The translations under genes were made by a program, and so were the position numbers. A model generated the notes under the pieces. It saw only the letters and a program-made list of their open reading frames with translations, was not told where the DNA came from and made no database searches. Source: Tersicoccus mangrovi (GTDB taxonomy: Bacteria; Actinomycetota; Actinomycetes; Actinomycetales; Micrococcaceae). Taken from it: a DNA stretch of 64,000 nt. This document shows positions 1 through 7,417 of the stretch, one piece after another; position 1 is the first letter of the stretch, and each line of letters opens with the position of its first letter. Where the stretch lies: contig NZ_JBAJMW010000010.1 of assembly GCF_036881825.1 (NCBI RefSeq), positions 1 through 64,000 of the forward strand, in the 5' to 3' direction.

Positions 1-101
1 TCCAGGACATGCTCAACGCCCGCCCCCGCGTCATCCTCCACGGAGCCACCCCCAGTGAGACACTCGACGAACTGATAGCCACAGTCGCACTCACCCCCTG
101 A
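1..101 (+). CDS. C-terminal fragment of an unidentified protein (partial at window edge)
   Basis: An open frame entering from the left edge (codons in phase with base 3) runs 32 residues to a TGA at 99-101 and ends in ...DELIATVALTP. The other two + frames stop early. Third codon positions are mostly G or C, as in a real gene. The fragment is too short to assign a family. It is followed directly by the non-coding repeat block at 121-283. Confidence 0.5.
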   Translation, partial: QDMLNARPRVILHGATPSETLDELIATVALTP

Positions 102-120
102 ACCGGCCACCCGCGAGAAC

Positions 121-283
121 GCATCACCCGCCCACTCGAGACCACCGCGTCGCCGAGTGGACGGACGACGTCACCGTCGGACCGCGGGAACGCATCACCC
201 GCCCACTCGAGACGGTCCGCGACGCCGAGTGGACGGACGACGTCGCCGTCGACCCCGACCACCGCATCACCCGTCCACTCGAG
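121..283. repeat. Three copies of a ~71-bp direct repeat with internal inverted arms
   Basis: The 20-mer GCATCACCCGCCCACTCGAG begins at 121, 192 and 264 (the last copy has one C-to-T change), so the period is 71-72 bp. Between copies the sequence GCCGAGTGGACGGACGACGTC recurs in a form that can pair with the preceding CCCACTCG, giving a CCACTCG/CGAGTGG hairpin in each unit. The block lies between the 3' ends of the left-edge gene (+) and sugE (-), so it may act as a bidirectional terminator, or it may be an intergenic repeat family. No coding potential was seen. Confidence 0.7.
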
Positions 284-301
284 AAATCTGCGGGCGGCGC
301 C

Positions 302-616
302 TCACGACGTGAGCTTGAGGCCGATCACGCAGCCGACGATGCCGGCCACGAGCAGCAGCCGGATGACGGAGACGGGTTCGGCGCCGGTCAGCATGCCCCA
401 GGCGACGGTCAGGGCCGCCCCGATGCCCACCCACACGGCGTACGCGGTGCCGGTCGGCAGGTCGCGCATCGCCCAGGCGAGACCGGCCATACTGCCGATC
501 AGTCCGGCGCCGAAGACGATCGTCGGCACGGGCTTCGAGAAGCCCTCCGACCGCCCGAGCGCCACGGCCCACACGGCCTCCAGCACCCCGGCGATCACGA
601 GTATGATCCACGACAT
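302..616 (-). CDS. sugE: Small multidrug resistance (SMR) family guanidinium exporter, SugE/Gdx type
   Basis: The protein has 104 residues with four predicted membrane helices, which is the normal SMR length. It begins MSWIILVIAGVLEAVWAV and carries the membrane-embedded glutamate at residue 13, with tryptophan at 16. The segment LPTGTAYAVWVGIGA is characteristic of the SugE/Gdx branch rather than the EmrE branch. That branch is known to export guanidinium in exchange for protons. The ATG at 616 is preceded by an AGGAGGGA ribosome site (621-628). The upstream leader (631-672) matches a guanidine-III riboswitch, which strongly supports the guanidinium assignment. It may be transcribed alone or by read-through from modB. 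Confidence 0.93.
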   Translation of the reverse strand: MSWIILVIAGVLEAVWAVALGRSEGFSKPVPTIVFGAGLIGSMAGLAWAMRDLPTGTAYAVWVGIGAALTVAWGMLTGAEPVSVIRLLLVAGIVGCVIGLKLTS

Positions 617-630
617 GGCGTCCCTCCTGC

Positions 631-672
631 GGGCCGTCTTGTCGCTCTCCGGGTACGGCACCCCTCGTCCGG
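631..672 (-). promoter_or_regulatory. Guanidine-III (ykkC-III) riboswitch in the sugE leader
   Basis: Read on the minus strand the leader begins CCGGACGAGG, then has GCCGTACCCGG, and closes with GACAAGACGGCCCGC just before the ribosome binding site. These blocks, in this order, are the conserved core of the compact ykkC-III pseudoknot that senses guanidine. Here the RNA lies immediately 5' of AGGAGGGA and the sugE ATG, so control of translation initiation is likely. The assignment is from remembered consensus, not a covariance-model search. Confidence 0.88.
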
Positions 673-740
673 TGGCCCGTCGCGGGCTCCGTCTCAGAGT
701 CGCACGCCCCGCGGTTCCCGGCAACGGATGGTGGCCACCG

Positions 741-1553
741 TCACCGCCACAGCGACGCCAGCCGGCCGGCGTACCGGGCCGCGACGATGACGACGACGTA
801 GATGGTCACGAGCATGAGGCACACCCCGAGCGCCTGGTCCGGCCGCGCCGAGTTCAGCGCCAGGGAGATCTGCAGCGGGAGCGTGCGGGTCTGGCCGTCG
901 ATGCTGCCGGCGAAGGTGATGGTCGCGCCGTACTCCCCCAGCGAGCGGGCGAAGGAGAGCAGGGTGCCGACGAGGATCCCGGGCGCCGCGAGCGGCACGG
1001 TGATGTACCGGAGGACCTGGTTGGCCGAGGCGCCGCAGGTCGCGGCCGAGAGCTCGAGCTCCTCGTCGACGCCCGCGAGTGCCGTCATCACCGAGACGAT
1101 GAAGAACGGCAGGGAGACGAACACCTGGACGATGACGACGGCGGCCGGGCTGAAGCCGACGCGGATGCCGAACGTGTCGAGCAGCGAACCGAAGAGCCCG
1201 TACCGGCCCCAGAAGAAGAGCAGTACCAGGCCGGAGACCACCGGGGACAGCACGAGCGGCACGAGCAGGGCGCCGCGGGCGAGGTCCACGGCGGTGCCGC
1301 GCAGCCGCGTCATCAGGACGGCCACCGGGACGCCGAGCACGACGCACAGCCCGGTGGCGATGGCCGCGGTGCCGAGCGAGAGGGCGAGGGAGCGCTGCAC
1401 CTCGGGTTCGGCCAGCAGCCCGGGCAGCTGCCCCCACGGCACGTTGACCAGCAGGCCGGCGATCGGGCCGACCGTCAGGGCGAGGACGAGGGCGAACGGT
1501 GCCCACAGCCACGCCGGCGTCGTCGCCCGGTGAAGGCGAAGACGTGCGCTCAT
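741..1553 (-). CDS. modB: Molybdate ABC transporter permease ModB
   Basis: This 270-residue integral membrane protein has about six helices and the binding-protein-dependent permease (EAA) loop at roughly residues 167-193 (ELSAATCGAS...VPLAAPGI). Length and sequence fit ModB, the channel subunit of high-affinity molybdate uptake. It follows modA after a 73-bp gap in the same direction and is probably co-transcribed. No ATPase (modC) lies downstream: the next gene is the riboswitch-controlled sugE. A ModC encoded elsewhere, or a shared ATPase, would be needed. Moco synthesis genes lie about 5 kb away. Confidence 0.9.
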   Translation of the reverse strand: MSARLRLHRATTPAWLWAPFALVLALTVGPIAGLLVNVPWGQLPGLLAEPEVQRSLALSLGTAAIATGLCVVLGVPVAVLMTRLRGTAVDLARGALLVPLVLSPVVSGLVLLFFWGRYGLFGSLLDTFGIRVGFSPAAVVIVQVFVSLPFFIVSVMTALAGVDEELELSAATCGASANQVLRYITVPLAAPGILVGTLLSFARSLGEYGATITFAGSIDGQTRTLPLQISLALNSARPDQALGVCLMLVTIYVVVIVAARYAGRLASLWR

Positions 1554-1626
1554 GCGCGCGTGCCGTCGTGGTCGGCGGCGGGGGTCGCAGCGACGAGCGC
1601 GCCGCCGCGATTCGGCCGGGGAGTCG

Positions 1627-2430
1627 TCACGACGGCGCGTCGAAGCCGGCGCGGTGCAGGATCGCGCGGGCCTCGGGACCGGTCAGCCACGTCTCGAACG
1701 CGGTGGCGGCCGGACGCGCCGCGCCGTCCTTCGTCAGGGCGACGGGATAGGGGTTGCCGCCGGCCTCGGGGAGGTCAATGATGCGCACCTTGCTGCCCGC
1801 GGTAGTGGCGTCGGTGCGGTAGACGAGGGCGGCCTGGACCTGGCCGGAGGTGAGCTTGGTGAGGGCGCCGCGCACGTTCTCCTCCTCGGTCGTCGCCGAG
1901 GGGGTGATCCTCTCCTTCTGCAGCACCTGCTGGCTGACGCGGCCGCAGGGCACGTCCGGCGCGCAGATCGCGGTCCGCACGCCGTCCCGGGCGAGGTCGG
2001 CGAGGCCGTGGATGCCGGCGGAGGGGTCGACGGCGAGCACGAGGTGGTTGACGGCGACGACGGTCGGGTCGACGGCGAGGATGTCCTTGCCCGCGAGCGG
2101 CTTCAGCGACTCCTGGTCGGCGGTCATGAGCACGTCGGCGTCGGCCCCGGCGATCAGCTGGCTCACCAGCGCCTGGCTGCCCGCGAGGTTGAAGCGCACC
2201 TCGACGCCGGGGTGGCTCGCCTTGTACGCCTCGGCGAGCTCCGGCCCGACGTCGGTCAGGGACGCAGCGGCGAAGACGGTGACGGTCTGCTGCCCGGTCG
2301 ACTGGCTGCCGCCCGACCCCGTCGACCCGGAGGTGCCCGGCGTCGCGGAGCACGCGGTCAGCAGCAGCGCGGCGGCCACGGAGAGGGCACGGACGGGCAG
2401 GACGACGGCACGGGCCGAGCGGGGCGTCAT
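1627..2430 (-). CDS. modA: Molybdate-binding lipoprotein ModA
   Basis: A 267-residue substrate-binding protein. The N-terminus is a lipoprotein signal with lipobox LTAC and lipidated Cys27, followed by a Gly/Ser-rich linker. The mature part starts VTVFAAASLTDVGPELAEAY, typical of ModA, where the SLT region contributes to oxyanion binding. It captures molybdate (and usually tungstate) outside the cell and delivers it to ModB. The ATG at 2430 gives a clean signal peptide. The ribosome site is weak (GGGGAC). It is the first gene of the modA-modB pair. Confidence 0.9.
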   Translation of the reverse strand: MTPRSARAVVLPVRALSVAAALLLTACSATPGTSGSTGSGGSQSTGQQTVTVFAAASLTDVGPELAEAYKASHPGVEVRFNLAGSQALVSQLIAGADADVLMTADQESLKPLAGKDILAVDPTVVAVNHLVLAVDPSAGIHGLADLARDGVRTAICAPDVPCGRVSQQVLQKERITPSATTEEENVRGALTKLTSGQVQAALVYRTDATTAGSKVRIIDLPEAGGNPYPVALTKDGAARPAATAFETWLTGPEARAILHRAGFDAPS

Positions 2431-2536
2431 GTCCCCATGCTAGGGGCGCGCAAGCACGCCCACATCGCCGATGACCGCCTCTCGCGCGCTGTCCTCGGAC
2501 GACGGTCGAGCCCGCTGAGCCGTCCGTCGGGGTGGC

Positions 2537-4213
2537 TCACACCGCACCGGCCAGGGAACGGCCCACCGTGCGTCCGGTGAAGATGCATCCGCCGAGGAAC
2601 GTCCCCTCGAGTGCGTTGTAGCCGTGCGCACCCCCACCGCCGAACCCGGCGGCCTCCCCGGCGGCGTAGAGACCCTCGATCGGTTGACCGGCGGTGTTCA
2701 GCGCCCGGCCCGCCAGGTCGGTCTGGATGCCGCCGAGGGTCTTGCGGGTGACGATCCACAGGCGGACGGCGATGAGCGGGCCGTGCGCGGGATCGAGGAT
2801 GGCGTGCGGCCGGGCGACGCGCGCGAGGCGGTCCCCGAGGAAGCGCCGGCTGTTCCGGATGCCCATCGTCTGGGCGTCCTTCGAGTACGGGTTCACCAGC
2901 TCGTTGTCCCGGGCTCTGATCTGCGTCTCCAGCTGCTGCTCGTCCAGCAGCCCGTCACCGGTCAGGTCGTTCATCTTCCGCACCAGCTCGGGCAGGGTGT
3001 CGGCGACGACGAAGTCGGCACCGTGCTCCTTGAAGTCCTCGACCGGCCCCGGTGCCGTGCGGCCCAGCCGGCTGCGCAGCAGCAGGCCGAGGTCGCGGTT
3101 GGTGATGTCAGGGTTCTGCTCCGAGCCCGAGAGGGCGAACTCCTTCTTGATGATGGTCTGGTCGAGGATGAACCAGGAGTAGTCGTACTCGGCGATGTCC
3201 GGCGTCGCCCGGAGGATCTTCAGGGTGCCGAGCGTGTCGTAGCCGGGCAGGCCCGGGACGGGCAGCCGACGGCCGCGCGCGTCGAACCACATCGAGCTGG
3301 GACCCGGGAGGATGCGGATCGCGTGGTCGGGCCAGATCGGGTTCCAGTTCTGCAGCCCCTCGGTGTAGTGCCACATCCGATCGCGGTTGACGAGCCGCAC
3401 GCCCTGCTCGGTGGCGATGTCGAGCATGCGCCCGTCGACGTGCTCCGGGACGCCGGTGATCATCCTCCGGGGAGGCGTGCCGAGGCGACTGGGCCACCAC
3501 TTGCGGACCTGCTCGTGGTTACCTCCGATGCCTCCGGTCGCGATGACGACGGCCTGCGCGGTGACGGTGAAGGAGCCGACCCGGTCCCGATTCGACGGGG
3601 CCCCGCGAGGGGCGTCGTCCTGCGCGAGCACGGCTCCCGTGACTCCGGTGACGCGGCCGTTCTGGAAGACGAGCCGGTCGACGCGATGACGGAAGCGGAA
3701 GATCACGCTGCCCGCCTTCGCCGCCTCCCGCGCCTTGTCGGCGAAGGGTTCGGAGATGCCCGTCCCGGTGCCCCAGGGGACGTGGAAGCGGGGGACGGAA
3801 TTACCGTGGCCTCGCGCCGACAAGTCGCCGCGCTCGGCCCAGCCGACCAGCGGGGTGAACTTCACGCCCTGCTCCTGGAGCCACGGGCGCTTCTCGCCCG
3901 CGGCGAACTCGACGTAGGCGCGGCCCCACTGCTGCGCCCACTCGTCCTCCGGATGGTCGCCCTCGAGCCGGTCCCAGCCGGCTGATCCCTGCCAGTCCTG
4001 CCAGGCGAGGTCGAGCGAGTCCTTCACGCCGAGCCGGCGCTGCATCGGCGTGTCGACCATGAAGATGCCCCCGAAGGACCAGAACGCCTGCCCGCCGAGG
4101 TTCGCGGCGTTCTCCTGGTCGAGGATCAGCACCTTCTTGCCGGCCCGCACCAGTTCGTTGCTCGCGACGAGCCCCGCCAGACCAGCACCGACGATGATGA
4201 CATCCGCATCCAT
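2537..4213 (-). CDS. FAD-binding dehydrogenase (fumarate reductase / 3-ketosteroid dehydrogenase-like flavoprotein)
   Basis: This is a 558-residue flavoprotein. It opens with the Rossmann dinucleotide fold DADVIIVGAGLAGL (GAGLAG at 9-14) and ends with the second FAD motif GLYAAGEAAGFGGGGAHGYN near residue 520. This layout matches the FAD_binding_2 family of flavoprotein dehydrogenases, close to the annotated FAD-binding dehydrogenases of mycobacteria. The exact substrate cannot be read from the sequence; a steroid-like or other hydrophobic ketone, or a fumarate-type acid, are candidates. It is divergent from a TetR regulator with a strong operator between them, which suggests substrate-induced expression. 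No quinone-binding or iron-sulfur partner subunit lies nearby. Confidence 0.85.
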   Translation of the reverse strand: MDADVIIVGAGLAGLVASNELVRAGKKVLILDQENAANLGGQAFWSFGGIFMVDTPMQRRLGVKDSLDLAWQDWQGSAGWDRLEGDHPEDEWAQQWGRAYVEFAAGEKRPWLQEQGVKFTPLVGWAERGDLSARGHGNSVPRFHVPWGTGTGISEPFADKAREAAKAGSVIFRFRHRVDRLVFQNGRVTGVTGAVLAQDDAPRGAPSNRDRVGSFTVTAQAVVIATGGIGGNHEQVRKWWPSRLGTPPRRMITGVPEHVDGRMLDIATEQGVRLVNRDRMWHYTEGLQNWNPIWPDHAIRILPGPSSMWFDARGRRLPVPGLPGYDTLGTLKILRATPDIAEYDYSWFILDQTIIKKEFALSGSEQNPDITNRDLGLLLRSRLGRTAPGPVEDFKEHGADFVVADTLPELVRKMNDLTGDGLLDEQQLETQIRARDNELVNPYSKDAQTMGIRNSRRFLGDRLARVARPHAILDPAHGPLIAVRLWIVTRKTLGGIQTDLAGRALNTAGQPIEGLYAAGEAAGFGGGGAHGYNALEGTFLGGCIFTGRTVGRSLAGAV

Positions 4214-4255
4214 GACCGTTCCTCCTGCACCCCGGTGTTCGAGTCGACGCCTTGG

Positions 4256-4284
4256 TTCACACTGTACTCAGTACAGCGTGTATC
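4256..4284 (+). promoter_or_regulatory. TetR operator embedded in the TetR-gene promoter
   Basis: The perfect palindrome CTGTACTCAGTACAG (4262-4276) lies in the divergent region between the FAD dehydrogenase and the TetR gene. On the + strand it fills the 17-bp spacer between a plausible -35 (TTCACA, 4256-4261) and -10 (TGTATC, 4279-4284). A bound dimer would therefore block the promoter. This layout indicates autoregulation and probable co-control of the divergent dehydrogenase. Confidence 0.7.
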
Positions 4285-4334
4285 GAAACGGAGCCACGAA
4301 CGGCCTCCCCGCCGCGAGTGGTCGCCCCGCTAGG

Positions 4335-4979
4335 ATGGATCGCTTGAAGGACAGCGTGAACACCGTGGCGCCGACCGGGAGGGTGCCTCGACGCCGAACC
4401 GAGACCCGCCGTCGTCTGCTGGAGGCCACGGAGCAGATTCTGCTCGACGGGGGAATCAGCGCCGTCACCGTCGACTCGGTGACGGGCCGGGCCGGCTACA
4501 CGCGCGGCGCCTTCTACTCCAACTTCACGTCGGTGGACGAGTTGATCTTCGGCATCTACAGCGACCGCCAGACCCGCCTGCTCGACCGGCTGACGTCGGT
4601 CGCGGCGGACACCACGGCGATGCACGGCGGAAGCATCCGGAGCGCCGTCGAGACCGTGATCGCCGCCATCCCCTTCGACATCGAGTGGCTGCGCATCCGC
4701 ATCGGCTTCGCCTCCCAGGCCCGCTTCGATCCGTGCCTGCGTGACCTGTTCGAGGAACACGAGCACCGGTTCCTCGACGCCCTCTCCGTCGTGGTGATGG
4801 AGACGCTTCGCCAGGTCGGCCTCACGCCGACCGTGGACGCGAAGGAGTTCACCCGGGCCGTCGTCGCCGCTCACAACGGCGCCCTCGCCAACAGCGAGAC
4901 CGACGAGGACCCGAGCCGCCTGAGGGTACTCGTGTGCACCGCGGTCGTCCTCTCGTTGACCCGCCCACTGGAGGGCTGA
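4335..4979 (+). CDS. TetR/AcrR family transcriptional regulator
   Basis: A 214-residue one-component repressor. The N-terminal helix-turn-helix (about residues 18-65) contains RRLLEATEQILLDGG and VTGRAGYTRGAFYSNFTSVD, the classic TetR recognition helix with the GAFYSNF signature. The rest is an all-helical ligand domain with no recognisable specificity. The ATG at 4335 was chosen because upstream sequence in frame is operator and promoter DNA. The ribosome site is poor (CTAGG). It is divergent from the FAD dehydrogenase, which is its most likely target. Confidence 0.88.
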   Translation: MDRLKDSVNTVAPTGRVPRRRTETRRRLLEATEQILLDGGISAVTVDSVTGRAGYTRGAFYSNFTSVDELIFGIYSDRQTRLLDRLTSVAADTTAMHGGSIRSAVETVIAAIPFDIEWLRIRIGFASQARFDPCLRDLFEEHEHRFLDALSVVVMETLRQVGLTPTVDAKEFTRAVVAAHNGALANSETDEDPSRLRVLVCTAVVLSLTRPLEG

Positions 4980-5269
4980 GGGACCACAGTCAGGCCGAGT
5001 GCTGCGCCATCCGCCGCAGCGCGACACCCTGGCTCACGGCGAACGCGGCCACGTCCACGGGGACACGGGGGCGGAGAGCGCCAGCACGGCCGGACCGGCG
5101 AACGGACCGGCGACCAGCCCGGCGACGCAACGCTGGAAGACCGGCCGCGCGATACGACCGGGTCACGGGATCGGCCCCACGACGGGGTCGACCCGTCGCC
5201 TCGCCCCGTCTGCGATTCCGCATCATGGAACCTACTGACCGGTAGACACGAGGGGATTCGCGTTCTAGG
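4980..5269. other. Intergenic region upstream of the lipase; no gene supported
   Basis: Open frames here overlap on both strands, lack ribosome sites and show no protein-like composition. Near the lipase, CCTACTGACCGGTAGACAC (about 5230-5248) contains an imperfect CTAC/GTAG palindrome that could be a repressor site. Nothing else stands out. Confidence 0.4.
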
Positions 5270-6658
5270 GTGGCAGCCACTCGTGTGATTCATCTCACGA
5301 TTCTTGCCACTCGAAAGGCCATCAGCAGGAGACGACGCCCGTTCGCCGCCACCCTCACCTCAGCCGTCGCCGTCGCTCTCGCGCTGACGACCGGCACCCT
5401 GACGGCAGCTCCCCCTCGAGCCGCTGAGAGCGGGGGTGTCACGATCCCCGCGTTCTACGATCCGCCGGCCACCGTGCCCGCGACCCCGGGTGTGCTGCTG
5501 CGCACCGAGCCCCTGAGCCTCGGCATCCGCCTGAGCCTGCCGGGGCTCACCGGCCCGCTGCCCGGACGGGCCACCCGACTGATGTACACCTCGACCGACA
5601 GCAACGACCGGCCGACCGCCGTCACGGGGACCTACCTCGAGCCGACGGCCCCGTGGCTCGGCGGCGGATCGCGCCCGCTGGTCACACTCGCTGCGGGCAC
5701 CCTCGGGCAGGGCGACCAGTGCGCCCCGTCTCTCGGCCTGGAACGGCCGCTGATCCTGACGTCCGAGACGGTCAGCGCGAACTACGAGATCCTCTCGGCG
5801 TACCGACTGCTCAGCCGCGGCATCGCCGTCGTGTTCACCGACTACGCGGGACTGGGCACCACCGATCGGCTCCACACGTACGTCAACCGCCTCGATTCCG
5901 GCCGTGCCGTGCTCGATGCGGCGCGCGCGGCACGGTCCCTGCCGGGCACCTCTCTGACTCCGCAGTCGAAGGTCGCCACCTTCGGCTACTCGCAGGGCGG
6001 GGAGGCCTCGGCGGCGGCGCTCGAGCTCGCACCCTCCTACGCCCCCGACCTGCCCCTCGTCGCCGGCTACAGCGGCGCCCCGCCGGCGGACCTGATCCGG
6101 GTGCTCAAGGGGATCGACGGCACCATTCTCACGGGCGCGATCGGGTGGGCGATGAACGGCTTCGCGCAGAGCTCGCCGGTGGTGGCGTCCATGCTCGACC
6201 GCAACCTCAACGCCCACGGGAAGGACACCCTGAAGGCGCTGTCCACGGAATGCCTGCCCGACGCGTCCGTCCGGCAGGGCTACACCCGGACCAGCAGTTG
6301 GACCGTGTCCGGCGAGCCCATCTCGGCCGTACTCGCCCGCGAACCCGCAGCCGCCGCGTACGTCGACGGGCAGCGACTCGGGCGGATGGCGCCGACCGTG
6401 CCGACGCGGGTGGTGACCGGGACGCGCGACGACGCCGTCGATCATGCTCAGGCGAGGCAGCTGGCGGCCGACTGGTGCGCCGCCGGGGCCACCGTGGACT
6501 ACGTGCCGGTCCTGCAGTTGACCTCGAGCGGTGGCACTGCCGTCAACCACCTCGCGGTCGCGCTGGCCGACGGTCTGGCCGCCACCGCCTGGGTGACCGA
6601 TCGCTTCAACGGAAAGCCGACCTCGGGGAACTGCGCGGCGCTGCCGCGGCTGGGGTAG
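5270..6658 (+). CDS. Secreted lipase / alpha-beta hydrolase (secretory lipase, LIP family)
   Basis: A 462-residue exported hydrolase. A basic run (SRRRRP) followed by a hydrophobic Ala/Leu/Val stretch and AAPPRAAES around residues 45-55 forms the signal peptide. The nucleophile elbow is GYSQG with Ser241. A candidate acid is Asp in TGTRDDAVDHAQ (about 400), and the histidine is in TAVNHLAVA (about 438). The arrangement fits the fungal/actinobacterial secretory lipase family, which releases fatty acids from esters outside the cell. The start is uncertain: GTG at 5270 leaves a long n-region and has only a weak ribosome site. It stands alone, with a terminator behind it. Confidence 0.82.
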   Translation: MAATRVIHLTILATRKAISRRRRPFAATLTSAVAVALALTTGTLTAAPPRAAESGGVTIPAFYDPPATVPATPGVLLRTEPLSLGIRLSLPGLTGPLPGRATRLMYTSTDSNDRPTAVTGTYLEPTAPWLGGGSRPLVTLAAGTLGQGDQCAPSLGLERPLILTSETVSANYEILSAYRLLSRGIAVVFTDYAGLGTTDRLHTYVNRLDSGRAVLDAARAARSLPGTSLTPQSKVATFGYSQGGEASAAALELAPSYAPDLPLVAGYSGAPPADLIRVLKGIDGTILTGAIGWAMNGFAQSSPVVASMLDRNLNAHGKDTLKALSTECLPDASVRQGYTRTSSWTVSGEPISAVLAREPAAAAYVDGQRLGRMAPTVPTRVVTGTRDDAVDHAQARQLAADWCAAGATVDYVPVLQLTSSGGTAVNHLAVALADGLAATAWVTDRFNGKPTSGNCAALPRLG

Positions 6659-6670
6659 GAACTGCACGGC

Positions 6671-6706
6671 CCGGCAGCCCAGCATCGCCGATCGGTGGGC
6701 TGCCGG
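6671..6706 (+). terminator. Terminator hairpin after the lipase gene
   Basis: A perfect 11-bp stem, CCGGCAGCCCA (6671-6681) pairing with TGGGCTGCCGG (6696-6706), with a 14-nt loop, 12 bp after the lipase stop. No U-run follows, which is usual in this DNA. Confidence 0.65.
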
Positions 6707-6829
6707 CTGTCAGCACCCCTCGACCCGCGACGACCGCCGCCCGGAGAGGCCGTCGATCCCACCCCGTGTTCTCGGCACGGCACGATCGACCGACTGCCCC
6801 ACTAAGTTACCGGCGAGTAGCATTGACTC

Positions 6830-7375
6830 ATGCACCTGCTGCTCCGCACGCTCTACTGGCTCATCGTCTCCCGTCGGCGGCCGAGGCTGTCCATCTGGGA
6901 CACCGCGACGCTGCCGATGCGCGCCCGGCTGACCGACATCGACATCGCCCGGCACATCAACAACGGCATGTACTTCTCGCTGTTCGACCTCGGCCGCTTC
7001 GACCTGATGGTGCGCGCCGGCTTCTGGGACGTGATGCGCGAGCGCGGCTGGTCGCCCGTGGTGCAGGCGGAGACCATCACGTTCCGCAAGTCCGTCGTGC
7101 TCGGGAAGCGGTTCGCCCAGGAGACGAAGATCCTCGGCCTGGACGAGCGGTGCATCTACGTCGAACAGCGCGTCGTCGCCGACGGGGAGATCTACGTGCG
7201 CGCGTACCAGGCCACCCGCTTCGTCTCCCGGTCCGGCCCCGTGCCCAACGAGGAGATCCTGGCCGTGATCGGCGATCCGATGCCGGCCGACCGCGTGGTG
7301 CCCGCCTGGCTGCACGCGTGGCGCGAGCAGACCGCGCTGCCGTCGACCCGCAAGCCCGCACCGCACGTCTGGTGA
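6830..7375 (+). CDS. Thioesterase-like (hot-dog fold, THEM6/4HBT) protein
   Basis: A 181-residue protein of the acyl-thioesterase hot-dog superfamily. The core MRARLTDIDIARHINNGMYFSLFD matches the 4HBT signature, in which the Asp and the HxNN segment form the active-site region. LGRFDLM follows, and then the central strand VVQAETITFRKSVVLG. The N-terminal LLRTLYWLIVSRR is a short hydrophobic helix, as in the THEM6-like subgroup. It probably hydrolyses an acyl-CoA or related thioester; the substrate is unknown. The gene stands 42 bp upstream of moaA in the same direction, but no functional link is evident. Confidence 0.82.
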   Translation: MHLLLRTLYWLIVSRRRPRLSIWDTATLPMRARLTDIDIARHINNGMYFSLFDLGRFDLMVRAGFWDVMRERGWSPVVQAETITFRKSVVLGKRFAQETKILGLDERCIYVEQRVVADGEIYVRAYQATRFVSRSGPVPNEEILAVIGDPMPADRVVPAWLHAWREQTALPSTRKPAPHVW

Positions 7376-7417
7376 CATCCGCAGCACCCTGATCACGTCG
7401 ACCCGTAGCATGGACGA

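Noticed and set aside
121..283. CRISPR array at the left edge
   Set aside because: Only three units of 71 bp that are similar throughout, with no unique spacers between short repeats and no cas genes.
309..1781. Long + strand open frame (490 codons) across sugE and modB
   Set aside because: It is antisense to two well-supported genes; the product is low-complexity Arg/Glu/Gly without any domain. High GC keeps opposite frames open by chance.
2624..3985. 453-codon + strand open frame antisense to the FAD dehydrogenase
   Set aside because: No protein-like features; it mirrors the flavoprotein gene, whose motifs are clear.
5653..7392. 579-codon + strand frame overlapping the lipase and thioesterase genes
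   Set aside because: It is a shifted shadow of both genes, Arg/Pro-rich, without start signals or domains.
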